A DNA stretch of 64,000 nt from assembly GCA_013433145.1 (NCBI GenBank), contig CM024182.1, positions 310,001 through 374,000 of the forward strand, read 5' to 3'. The position numbers were made by a program, and so were the translations under genes. The notes below the pieces were generated by a model. The model saw nothing but the letters and a program-made list of their open reading frames with translations, was not told the DNA's origin and did not search any database. Positions 23,001-34,012 of the stretch are shown here, in pieces. Every line of letters begins with the position of its first letter. Within the stretch, counting starts at the first letter, position 1. The stretch comes from Ascaris suum. Its lineage: Eukaryota; Nematoda; Chromadorea; Rhabditida; Ascarididae.

Positions 23001-26000
23001 CATTCGTTTAGGCTGCTGTTTCGGAAATTCGACAAGTACGATTGCAATAATTCACTATCATGAACACCATTATGAAACGAAAAAGATTCTCATAGGGTGG
23101 TAATGTTATCATATGGGATGTTATCACATTCTCATAACGTTATCACATCACCGCCTATGAGGAGACAATTTTTTCGAGTTTACGAAGAAAGTAATTTTCC
23201 ATATTCTTTAGTGACATTGCATTTCTGTCAAAACAGATTCCCTTCAATTGTCATTGCGCAATGCATCCCTTAGGCAAATTCGGTTACGAACACCTTAACC
23301 GATCGCTGCTTAAAAACTTTGTGCACCTTGCTGTTCAATCACGCAATCCCGCAATTAGCATTTGCCTTTAATTGCCCCTAATTCGTTAGTGGGTACAATG
23401 GTGTAAGATTTGGAGATATGAGATCATGAACTGGAGGAAGATCATTGCTAAGGGTATGAGATCAGCTTCCTCAGTTATTAGAATGCCTTAATACGTAACT
23501 CAAATAGACTACTCAAAACATAGGAAATTACATCAGGCAAAGCACTTCGAATTCGCATTCATGCAGATACGCTCAATTCAGAGGAATAATAAACACGTTG
23601 GTGTTTCCATTCCTTCTCTTAGGGTCCTATGCCTAAAAGTGTGATCGACTTCTGGCATATGGTGGTACAAGAAGAAAGTGACAGTATTATAATGCTAACG
23701 AACCTCGTCGAAAAAGGATTCAATAAATGCGAAGCCTATTGGCCAGATGAAGAAGGTGGGAAGGTCATCTGGGGTGACATCGAAATACAAAATCATGCGG
23801 TAGGTCGCGTTTTACATAAAAACTACTGAAATTAGCTTATAAGACGATCAGCGCCACTTGCTGTTCTGGTGTTTTTCTTAGGAAAATTTCCTTCGCAGAA
23901 GTTTCTGCCTCTTAGGTAGGTGAAGAAGCTTCGCGTCCCAAGGGATCTGATACAATATGCGCCCAATTTCATCAGTTGCCAGGAAAAAAACATGCATATT
24001 ATTGCTTCTATAGTCCAACTGACCGGTCTGTTCGTGCAAACGTGAAAAGAAAAGTTTAGAAGCATTAAAAACATAAAAAGCTTATACGAAAATTAAAGTT
24101 TTTATAGGCATAACAGAGCGCTGAAATTATCATTCAAAACTAAGAAGCACAATTTCATGTAAGTCACTTATGGCTCACTCAGAAATCAGCATTTCATTTA
24201 AGCGTGAAGCACATCCCCGCTGAGAATATGAATGAAATACTCAGCACTTTCATGCAAAACATCTAATCAGGAATCAGTTGAGCACTCGTAAAAGAGGTTC
24301 AGGTGATTGTCAACTCACCTAAGTGAGTAGCAAAATTTCATCAAAACGTAGAAAATGACAGTGCTAAAATATGATTCTAGTAATCAGAGTTGTGCTTTTG
24401 ACGTGCGCGTCAATTTTCACCCCTCATAATTTTATTGCTTAAAGGTTCGAGCAGCTTTAACGCCAGACGAGCCCTCCATACGCTTGTGTGTATTGAATGT
24501 TAAATGGTATGAGGATGGACGTGCAAAAACACGGGAAGTACGACATTATAGATGGATCGATTGGCCGGACCGTAGTGTGCCGCCGTGTAGACTAACTTCG
24601 ATGGTTAGTAGATTCAATCGCAGCTGTAATTTTTACCGAGTAAAAAAGAAAACTTTTTGGTGAAGAAGATTTTAAAAAACTTTTGCTGTGTTTAAAAATT
24701 GAGTGCTAAGGTTTTGCAGACCAATCGAATGATGAACGCGGAATCACGACGAAACATGCACACTTTCATTTGAATCTGAATGGGAAAACGAGCAAAAATA
24801 TGACACTCATTTTCCAAAATTCATGAACAGTTCAAACGGCATAATGAATCTTAGCCACGATCTCTAGGGAATCCAACAATGAGGATGAGCCAGTGGATTT
24901 AATCACCTTATGGAAAGGGGATTCATAAGAGGCACACAACGGTGCACACTATCGACTATTGTGTACAACTCTTGAAAAGATGAGGGATAGAAGTTTATTT
25001 TCCAACTGAACTGATATAATATGAACATAAAAGTAGTTGCAAGGTAATAGAGCAGTTAAGGTAATATGAAGAGAGAATGAGAGGAAAGAGCACTGAAATT
25101 ATCCCCAGGATGCAAAAGGCGATTTGTTAAGAAATGAGCAACGAATAGTTCAGACTCCACTGAGGTAAATATATTCAGCTGTCTGATATTCATTGATCAT
25201 TGCAGAATACGGAACGCTTCTGAGCTTTTCAAGGGTATAAAAAAGAGGCATATTCTCGTCGGTATTTAAGCGTCACGCAGAATTTGGCCAAATTGATGAA
25301 AAAATTGAGTTTTTTTTTAAATTTTTGTGAAAGTTACGAGTAAAATTCTTTGAAAGTTTTTGAGGTTCTAAAAAGTTACTATGTTGTTATTATAATATAT
25401 AAATGGCATAAATAGTTTAGTGAATTAAGGCGCAAAAAGCAAAAAGTTTGAACGGTATGGTGAATAAGAGTAATACTTTGAATTAGTTTAAATGATCTCG
25501 TCTTTGGCGATTTCATTTAATCGATCAATAAAAAGTGTGATTTCGACAAATATTTGCTGCAGAATTTCCATAACAGTTTGTCAAAAAAAATTTCTTTTCA
25601 AGCACAACAACTCGTTTGCAAACAGGATCCATCCATCACCGCAAAAAATACATCGTCTCTAAACGCGCGATGAAGGAATGCTTCAGGTGTCTACGCAAGG
25701 TAGGTTTACCTGTTGCGCCTTGTTTCCATTAGCACTTAAAAATGAACGCTTAATTACAGGTGCTATTGTCGCATGTGCGCGGTTCCAAGAAGCCGATAAT
25801 TGTGCACTGTTCGGCCGGGATTGGTAGGACGGGAGCCATCGTTGCGATGGAGTTTATCATCGAAAGGCTTCAGACCGCTACCGCATGTGAATCGATGGAT
25901 CAGATTCTCAAGGAACTTCGCGATCAGCGACCATTTTCCATTCAAAATGATCTCGTTCGTTGCATATATTCTTCAAGTTTTTTGAGCAGGACGCTATTCA

Positions 26001-27962
26001 TTCAGTTTTATACCTTTTCAAGTTTAAAGTATTTCAGTTTCATCTCCGCTTTCAAAAACGACTAATTTTTGAGTGATTCGCTTATCGGGGTAAATCGTCT
26101 TTTCCAATATTTTCCAATATCATCTTTTTTCCAATATTCCCGCTGTTTCCAACATAAATCATTCTCTTTTGTTCTCGTCATTGGGAAAGCGAGCATAGGG
26201 GCATCCTCACTTCCATTCATTTTTTGCGGAATTCGCAAGCCAGTATTTTCGACTGCAGCCTGCGGTCTTGATTTCTATTCACCAATGCGTTCGTTATTCC
26301 GATTTACTAACTTTGATGGTCATCAAATTGCTGGTCGTTTTCGCCAACCTTTTTGGCACGGTTCAAAAGCCGAATTTGACATTTTATCGTGGATCACATC
26401 TGAAGCCGCGAAAATGAAATGTCACCGTTCTTCGCTGCTGAAAAAAAACCTCGGGGAATGTTGAGTTTTCAAAGCGTTTTTCTCCAAAGTTTCTTTCTGA
26501 TCTTTGATGTATACCTGCAACTACCACTTCAAAGCCTCTTCCAACTTTTTAAAGAAGATGCTCAATATTTATTCCTACGCTTATTTGCAGTCTCACTTAC
26601 GGGCCACTCCCTGAAAATTCCCGAAATGTGAAGCAAACCCCTCTTCTCTCAAGCTGGGAGCGTGATGCTGAGAGGCGGAAACGGTAGCCCTCCTTTATGA
26701 CCACTTCCTTCAAATTTTGCATGTATTTCGCATGCGGAAGTACATAAGTTCCTCCAAAATGGCGCCTCATTTTTGCCAGTAGTTGAAAATTCCTTCACCA
26801 GTGAAGTTCAACCACATCATAGTTGAAAGGCCACAGTAGCTTTCAACTGTTCAATTGAACTATATAGTTTAAATATCTGACTTAAAACAGTTGAAAAATA
26901 CCTGAAGTTGGCCTATTCCCTGTATGAAAGAAAAAATTGCACATATTTCGAGGATATTTTGAAGCACTAAAAGATCGAATGGCATTAAATTTCATGTGGA
27001 ATTCGGTCACTGTTTACTAGTATTACAAAATTTCAGTATCGGCTAATATGTTGCTACAATTTCCTGTGGGATCGACTAATCATAGCAGATGCAATGTAAC
27101 TTAGCCGAATTTATGGTTCCTATAGTGCGGAAATAAAGTTGAAGTATACAAATACCGAAAACGGACACATGCCTTTAAAAGCTTCAAACAGTTTTCAAGG
27201 TGTTTTTTATGGATCTTCAAATTATTTCACCAATTCAAAGCGTTCCCTTCATCGGTTACCACCACGTCAAATAGGCAAATCTTTGACGATATTTTTTCTT
27301 AACTACAGCGAAAGTACGTGTTGTGAAATGATTTAGGCCGAGTTCTAGTGAATTTTTTCATTGCTCACTATTGCAATTATTTGTGTTCCCTCACCATCAC
27401 GGATTCTCCTCATTCATGGCTATGGGGGGGGCCAAGATTCTCCTAGCCCCTTTTCAGCGCTTCCTACCTAGTCTGCTTCTCATCGTGCCAAGATCGTACG
27501 GCTCGCTTTTTCAATGACGATCCTTTTTTCATTTGCCTCCTTTTACGGCTATTTGAGATTATAGTTGAATGACTTTCAGATGACATTTTAGGAACTTGGA
27601 GTCATTGGGGAACATTCGACTTCGACAAGGCTGAGACTCCTAAATCCGTTTTTATTTGACCGTTGCAATATCTCTTCTCAAAATATGAGCGTTTTAAATA
27701 TATCATCCTCCTTAATGCAATGAATTTCTGTTTAGGAGTCTATGTCTAAATTATCCGAAAGTCGTCGCAAATTAAATTAAAGGAGAGAATTGACAGATTT
27801 GATGACGAAATTAATTCACAGGTCTTTCAGCAGTACCTCTACATACATCGGATCATGTTATTCTACTTCTTCGAGAAGCATAACATCTGCGCGGATACTG
27901 AAGAAATGATCGCCAAATATAAGCGTTTTGTTGAAGAATACAACAACGCGACCAAAACTTAA
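20004..27962 (+). CDS. Protein tyrosine phosphatase, classical catalytic domain (nematode non-receptor type)
   Basis: The protein hydrolyses phosphotyrosine. Exons: 20004-20054, 20187-20558, 20589-20664, 21881-21972, 22120-22383, 23623-23799, 24445-24603, 25760-25954 and 27822-27962. They sum to 1527 nt, 508 residues plus TAA, with all phases matching. Residues 18-141 are Lys/Glu-rich and low-complexity. The catalytic domain starts near residue 198 and shows KSRYKDVPC (substrate loop), DDYIHANYVG, DFWHMVVQEE, RHYRWIDWPD with the general acid Asp near 386, VHCSAGIGRTGA with the nucleophile Cys near 414, and RPFSIQND (Q-loop). All key residues are present, so it should be active. No signal peptide or membrane span is visible, so it is probably cytosolic. 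Nematodes carry many such stand-alone PTPs, several sperm-enriched. The first four exons are inferred from phase and splice signals; the last five are certain. Confidence 0.93.
20187..20558 (+). CDS. PTP exon encoding the Lys/Glu-rich N-terminal region
   Basis: It enters after AGTCAG and leaves at GAG before GTAGTA. The encoded 124 residues begin EKNKPAKKKTSDAIAKIKQL and continue with alternating basic and acidic runs (KKKKRVSRGK, DEEEKEDERA). This highly charged tail is probably disordered and may direct localisation. It could also be joined straight to 22120, since both junctions are phase 0, skipping the two small exons between. Confidence 0.7.
22120..22383 (+). CDS. PTP exon: start of catalytic domain
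   Basis: Eighty-eight codons, phase 0 on both sides, TTTTTACAG acceptor and GTAGCA donor. It encodes the N-terminal helix (VEKWVKRALEKGVDGLREEF), the phosphotyrosine-recognition loop with its Tyr (SRYKDVPCQD), and ending RFICTQ, which continues as GPMP in the next exon. Confidence 0.95.
23623..23799 (+). CDS. PTP exon with DFWHMVVQEE motif
   Basis: Fifty-nine codons, phase 0 to phase 0, acceptor CTCTTAG and donor GTAGGT. It carries the conserved DFWxMVxQE core helix, the following beta-strand (IIMLTNLVEKG), and the Cys-x-x-Tyr-Trp-Pro segment (KCEAYWPD). Confidence 0.95.
24445..24603 (+). CDS. PTP exon with WPD loop
   Basis: Fifty-three codons, acceptor CTTAAAG, donor GTTAGT. It ends HYRWIDWPDRSVP, the mobile loop carrying the general-acid aspartate. 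Nematode PTPs often have WIDWPDxxVP in this position. Confidence 0.96.
25760..25954 (+). CDS. PTP exon with catalytic cysteine (P-loop) and Q-loop
   Basis: Sixty-five codons after a TTACAG acceptor. They contain VHCSAGIGRTG, with nucleophile Cys and phosphate-binding Arg, and QRPFSIQND, with the Q-loop glutamine. The exon ends at CTC before an unusual GTTCGT donor. That position is required because the next exon continues the conserved QYLYIHR helix. Confidence 0.95.
25955..27821 (+). other. Longest PTP intron
   Basis: This 1.87-kb intron holds only open frames without splice context (26069-26464, 27139-27336). It also has TTCCAATA repeated near 26100-26140 and scattered AGTTGAA words at 26780-26900. 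I see no nested gene. Confidence 0.6.
27822..27962 (+). CDS. Terminal PTP exon
   Basis: After TTCACAG it reads VFQQYLYIHRIMLFYFFEKH, the last helix of the PTP fold, then a charged tail ending NNATKT and TAA. No canonical AATAAA follows closely, so a variant poly(A) signal is likely. Confidence 0.95.
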   Translation, partial: VFQQYLYIHRIMLFYFFEKHNICADTEEMIAKYKRFVEEYNNATKT

Positions 27963-28399
27963 GACGAATTGTTTTCTATTTGAATATACTAACTAGCTGA
28001 TAATAGGTCGAATGGCGTTTCTCATTCAATGTTCGTATTCTGTGGCATCAGAAGGATGAGCAACCTTTGACGCTGCGGCGGCAACATTACCCACAACCAA
28101 CTCTGCTTCCTCTCCTCCAACCCCCCCCCCCCCCACCTCTTGAATCGTATATGTGCCTGCAAAAAGAAAAATCATATGTAATTGTGCTCGATGAGCGAAA
28201 ACCGACTACACAATGCGTAACTCCCTATTTGTATCATGGAACAATTGCAGCTTTCCACTTATTTAATCTGCACAACTGATACTCTTCTGACAAGATTTTC
28301 TATTTCTTGCTGCACTTACGTGATACATCCAACAGATGGAACCAATCCATAAATGTGTAACGTTGTATAAATGCATTTAACGTTTCCAGTCTTTAAGCC
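27963..28399. other. Intergenic spacer with poly-C tract
   Basis: It contains a run of 14 C at 28121-28134. No gene is visible. Confidence 0.6.
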
Positions 28400-28518
28400 T
28401 ACATTATGGTACTACCTATAACATCGTTGTGCTATGTATCTGTAACATCATGGTACTATCTATAACTACCTGCAACAGCATGGACTACCTATAACAGCCT
28501 ACATCATGGTACTATCTC
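28400..28518. repeat. Imperfect tandem repeat
   Basis: About four diverged copies of an ACATCATGGTACTACCTATA unit, separated by short spacers. Copies begin near 28400, 28445, 28478 and 28502. Confidence 0.8.
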
Positions 28519-28522
28519 TCTC

Positions 28523-28560
28523 TTACCTTCTGCTGTTGTCTGTAGCAGCAGAAGGTAAGG
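28523..28560. repeat. Perfect 14-bp hairpin
   Basis: CTTACCTTCTGCTG and CAGCAGAAGGTAAG pair exactly across a 10-nt loop, directly after the tandem repeat. The loop side is rich in CTG/CAG words. Confidence 0.85.
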
Positions 28561-28839
28561 GACAGACAGTGAAAATTAACGACGTTGTCACTGTACGAGC
28601 GAACGTCTCTCACTCCCGTTTTGTTTTTTGAAGAAAACGTTAAAAAACGAGAGTGTTTTCGACTGAGATATAAGCTGGTAATGGCCATGTTTTTAACTGA
28701 TTGCAGGAGGTGTTCGATGATGAGGTCAGATAATTGAACGAACGAGTGGCCTGCATAGGCCAATGAACATAACATAAAACTTTCTCGTAGGTGATCATGC
28801 CAGTATATATTTTAAAATAAAAATGATGCCATTAGTTTT

Positions 28840-29100
28840 TAGGTCGTCATTTACAGAAATTTTCGCCGATAGAGTTGGATTAAGGCTAATGCAATGGTCT
28901 CGAGCATCAACTGGGGCGTGTATTTTACCGATTGCTTAGATATCGAGATATAATGTATGGGCGTTTCACCGACTTCTTTAATCTTGTCGATGTCGCTTAT
29001 ATTCCGTTAGTAAAAGCGAAACCGCTCCCCCCCCTCCCGGCGGGGGGAAGGGTTGACTCTATTTTTACTAACGGACCCCTATCCGTTAGCGAGCATGAAA
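28840..29100 (+). other. Weak coding-like stretch with flanking inverted repeat
   Basis: Short readable frames occur (for example 28841-28939 with TEIFADRVGLRLMQWSRAS, and 28932-29123) but none connects cleanly. CCGTTAGTAAAA at 29004-29015 is inver­tedly repeated at 29063-29074 around a GC-rich core with C and G runs. A mobile-element remnant is possible. Confidence 0.25.
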
Positions 29101-29462
29101 TGTCCAAGTACCATCCCCACTAGCGAATGGCACCTGGAAAAAATTTTTAATGGCTCGATCGACATGAATAAGGCGGTCAAAAAGTATTCTCGGAGTGCGT
29201 CAAAGGTTTCTACCGAAAGTATCAGCACTTCAAAAGAAATCATGAAAAGTGATTGATTTTTCCCGGGAATAGCATATCACTACACAAATACATCAACGGG
29301 AAGTTGAATATCTCGCATAATACACGCGTCTTGAACGACATTGATTTGGGCTTTGTAATGGATGATCCATCCAAGCGTAATTTGTTCGCTGTTTTTTTCT
29401 TGGATGCTTTCATGAAGGCCGACGGGTTTTTTTTCGAGTTCCCGTTTAAAGCCAAGAGCTAA
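29053..29462 (+). pseudogene. Frameshifted ORF of unknown family
   Basis: Two frames follow each other on one strand. The first, up to 29256, includes TSEWHLEKIFNGSIDMNKAV and a Ser/Thr/Lys stretch. The second (29253-29462) includes HKYINGKLNISHNTRVLNDI and FAVFFLDAFMKADGFFFEFP before TAA. Both have coding-like composition, and they overlap by only four bases across a frame change, so this looks like one ORF broken by an indel. No plausible intron (more than 40 nt) fits the junction. I do not recognise the family; an inserted element gene is one possibility. Confidence 0.4.
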
Positions 29463-31666
29463 TTGCCACCGTGAAACGTAACTATAGAATGTGTGAGGAA
29501 AGCCATTGGTAATTTAAGCAATAAGATCTCGCCTACTACCAACGGGGGGATACTTTATTCATAAGCCACATCGCGAGCCCTACCCTCAGCCCCTCATTCC
29601 TGAACGAAGCACGTTCTGCTCCTCCGATCCTTCCTTTCGGAAAACTGCCGTTACCACCCCTTTACTAAAGAAGTCCTCTCCGGCACTGATGCAATTTCCC
29701 ATAAACCTCCGATTATAACTACGGCCTGATAGAAATCCCCTTCAACCAGAAACCTCCATAAAAAGTTAAAGGCCGTGATACAGTCTCATCTCTAGCTAGG
29801 AATCCTCACCCGCCACAAATCCTCCATTCGACCGTGACAAGACGCTTCACCGTCCCATCTCTCACTCCTCTTGGGCCTTTACAGTTACCATCCGTACAAT
29901 ATTTCCACATCTACGGCCCCCGCACCTTAAATGTAGAAGCACTCGAAATTCTGTCTTTAATTACTTATCCCCTTCCAAGTATGCACTCACCGCGAAATTC
30001 TTCTGAGCATAGGCAGAGCTTTATAGTATTTTTGAGATTTATTATAAACTCAAAACAAATAAGAGATTTTAATTAATGAATAAAAGTAGAAACACAACCG
30101 ACACACACACTCCACAAGTAATCAACAAGTGATATGTAGGGTAAGTGCACACAAATCAAAAAAGCCCGATGAAAGAAAAACCATAAAGAGAGAGGTAAAG
30201 GCACACCTCGTTGAGCACTTATACCTTCCGAAATATAGCACGTAAATCTGATAGAGGGCGAAGGAAAGCAAATTCCAAGAAATCCAAAACTAGAATTGCT
30301 CAAACGGCAGTATCCGAAACCATTTATGGCATGAAGATGGTAACTCAAGAGTAATGACGAGGACTAGCGATCAACGGCTACTACTATACACGACCAATAA
30401 GTAGCCTGCTATTTTTCAAAGCAATTTAAGCATTGCCTTTGCTACTGCGATAATCTACTTAGTGCAATCAATTGTTGGGCGATTCTAAAAGCGAAACGTT
30501 TCGTTAACCACCGAAATATTTTTCTTCATTTGAAACAAACGAACAATGATGCATCATTGCATCATTTTCAAATGCTAAAAAAAGCAATTAAATCTTTTGC
30601 AATTCGCAGAAAACAGTAAGCGGAAGTGAGAAAAATGCGAATGAAAACGGAGATTAATTAAGAAAGATGGCCTCTCAGATAGAAAAAAAAAGAACAAAAT
30701 TGCGCAGTACAAACGAGACAATCACCGATTTTCTTTTTTTTTCTAGCACCAAAACTCAATTCGAAAGTGTGAGTAACAACAACAGCAAAGAACAGATGCA
30801 CATTGAGTAACTCCAATTAACAGCAAAGAACAAATGCAAACGAACATTGAGCTAATACTTGCGAAAATCCATTTGCTACGGGTCTATAGAAAGACTTTCG
30901 TTGCAATGCGTTTAGGAAGACTTCGAGGACGGCGGAGGTCCGTCATGCGACTCCACACTACATTTACTGCTTCTTCCCTCCTTCTGACGATTGTCTGCAT
31001 TCAGCTAGAATTTCTTTTCTTCCCACCCCCCCCCCCCCCCCCCTATCCCCCACGACAACTTCCCACGAGCACGCCCCCGCCATTCGCATCGGCTCAAAAT
31101 AATTTAAAAGCAAGGTTAATTGCTTCATCACAACCCAAAAACAACTGCGAATATTATGTATAATGTCTACATCAGACCGTTGTTTTCTACATCAAAAGAC
31201 CAATCGGACATGTTTATCAGAAATCGATGCAATACTCCAGATATAAAAACACCGAATAATTTAAAGGTCCTAAGTCCTCTTTTTAAAAAATAGGTCAAAC
31301 TGTTAGCAGCCATTCAAGCAGACTATTCAACCGTACAAAAAAAACATCTATACAGCACTCTTATAAAAACAGCATCCACAAACTGATCCAACCATCCCGG
31401 CCCTCGATCTCGCTTCTTTTCTCCTTTTACAAGATGAATAATTTTTGAGAAGGGAACGAAATATAATGATTCACGCAGTAACGTATTGGCAACCCTCAGA
31501 AGCGAACCATATCTTTAGGTAACAACATACTACTCGTTCAAACTTAAGTACCACATTTCTTTCCAAAAATGTCAATCACAATCGCCGTCACAACAAAGCA
31601 AACGCACAAGTTATCTTTCCTCAACACGTATGAGAATAAATCATAGTTTAGAAAATGATAGACTAT
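29463..31666. other. Intergenic spacer between convergent PTP and iRhom genes
   Basis: No gene is visible. A direct repeat of AACAGCAAAGAACA...CATTGAG occurs at about 30779-30850, and a run of 18 C at 31026-31043. The frame at 30834-31163 crosses the poly-C tract and is not credible. Confidence 0.5.
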
Positions 31667-34012
31667 TCATATTGGCAACCAACTCTGCAAGCGCAAACCT
31701 TGATTATCACAAAGATGATCCGTAAACGGAAGACAGTTGAAATATTCACAGAATGGGCAATCGAAATCGGCGCGTAGATAGAAAACAGCCAAGAGGAGCA
31801 TGAAAAGTCCAAATGCGGTCATTAAGCACGCAATCACGATCATAAGACGCCATTTTCGATCGTGATTATGCGATTGTATATAAGGGAACGTCGCTGAAAT
31901 CAACAATAATATTTCAATAAGTTCATCAAATAAATCATAATGCGTCGAATGAAATCTTCACCTAATAGAAACATCCTTAAATTCAGCTCACCAAATTTAT
32001 CACTCGAGGGCCTTGTACGAAATTACGAAATCTCACTACTTTTTTCTTGCAAAATCTCAACTTTCCCATCATTACATAAGAAGCCAGCTTAGTGAAAACT
32101 CCCGTGCATTTTTTTTTCATAGGTTGTTGTTTTAAACATATAACGCGCATGACCTAGATTACAATCAAAGCAAAGATGATCAAGACTCCGTTATAATAAT
32201 CAGTTTTTGCTTCAATGCGCAATGATGACCCTGGTCGGTCGCTCACGGAGTGATCCCTACACGCAACCCTACCGTGCAAACGTCTCTACCTCTCTGAGTT
32301 TTCCGAGCTGTTTCAGTAAATCCTGAAGGTGACACAAAATCCGCCTCCTATTTGACTTACCGATCTATAAAACAAAACGTTGGCAGTAGAAACTGAACAG
32401 CCAGCATTAACAAACCAACGAAAACAGGCACCAGCCGTTTATTCAAGAAAACACACTTAATTTAATGAGTAATAAATAGATAATTCAAAGCGTTTTCAAA
32501 GCGCAACCTACCTAATGATAGGAGAAAGCCGAAGATAAAACCAAATAAGTGCGCCCAGTTGTCGATCCACGGAAGCAGACCGCATATAAACAGCACCAGC
32601 GTGAACATCGCCAATTCCCTCAGCGCAGACCATGGCCGTTGAATTAACCGCCTAGGCATGAGTATTCCTTACTTACAGTCACTTAAGTAGGATTGATAAA
32701 TGCAAACATCAACATCTTATGATTCTCAGATCTCATTCTTCATGCATTCTAAACACAAATATTACAGCGATTACCCCTCTCTGTGTACGCACGAGTTTTG
32801 TTGGCGCTGTCTACACGTGTACGATGAGAAAAACTGCGTTTTTCCTCCAGATGTTCCAAATATAGTCAGCAAGTCAAGGTGCCAATAATTCATTCACAAA
32901 ATGAACAGTAAGCAGGAACTTAGGTTAGGAGATCAAATTCACCTATACACAGCAAAAAAATAGACTGTAATGACGTCACCATATTGAATTTCTGGTAATA
33001 CACACTAATAAATACATCGTTAACGCCATCTTTCCTCAGCAGTTCCTGCTTCCCTTTAATTCCAGTCTACACTTAAAGTTCGTAGTTGCACAATGAAAAG
33101 AACTCACCAATTATATATGATATCCGTGTACATCGCAGCGAATATTCCAATATGCGATCCAGCTGGTCCTACCTCTGGCTGCAGATTGAAAAAACAAGAA
33201 ACATAACGACATCCAATGTACTAATAAAATGACATTAGCCACTGAGATCGGAAAAACTAGAACTCGAGAGCTGGCGTCTAGTGCGCTATACAAAACTTCA
33301 TGTAACGTCACTGTTAGCGACTTCGGCCAGCAGAACGTCAAATAATGTTCACATTCCTCTCCTCGTTTACTGACATTTGGCTGTGAATAAATAACCCACT
33401 TTGAAGAAATCGTCTTGCACTCATTGTATCTATAAGTAGTAGTAAGCAAAGCAAAGGAACTCTGGCATTACGTTTTCTGTTTACGGCTGTGCCCAGAGCA
33501 CAGGTAGACTGCATCAATGTTCAAAATCCAAGAAGCAGGCCGAGTAACGTGTTTCCCATGCATTTAATCCAAAGCAATCCTTAAGGAAAATATGCTTTTC
33601 AACATCCCATCCATCAGTTACGTAAAACAAAAAATATAAAATCAAACTCCACAGCATCATGAAACTCCTATGGCTAAAATGTATATGCATGGTCGTTCAG
33701 AAGGGCTCGTACAATTAATAAACAACATAACTAGTGGATTTTATTGCCAAAGCTTTCTTGCTTCCCAACTAGAAGCCTCTCAATGAACATACAAAAAACT
33801 CCGGCTCAATGAGTGCTCCAAAAGCATAAAACGGTGAATACAATCAAAACATCCAACTACTTACTCTATAAGGTAGGAATATTGCACTGGCGAGACTGCC
33901 ACCGATGCCAGCACCCATATAAACAATAGCCATGCGGGCCCAGCCTATTAACTTTTCAAGGTCGCGCATATAATACCATTGAACCAGTACTGTTATTGCG
34001 CAGTGAATTATC
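31667..34012 (-). CDS. iRhom: iRhom rhomboid-core and C-terminal exons
   Basis: Exons 34012-33865 ([30 protein letters not shown]), 33178-33108 ([16 protein letters not shown]), 32651-32512 ([20 protein letters not shown]) and 31893-31667 (last TM, then [13 protein letters not shown] and TGA). Active rhomboids carry GxSG at the GPAG site. The Pro-Ala-Gly form is the iRhom hallmark. No AATAAA is seen on the minus strand soon after the stop. Confidence 0.97.

Noticed and set aside
25760..26065. Reading the catalytic PTP exon to the ORF end at 26065
   Set aside because: The conserved C-terminal helix continues at 27822. Sequence after 25954 loses PTP similarity, so the exon must end at the GTTCGT donor.
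30834..31163. 109-codon plus-strand ORF
   Set aside because: Runs through an 18-C homopolymer giving poly-Pro; no splice signals or known motif.
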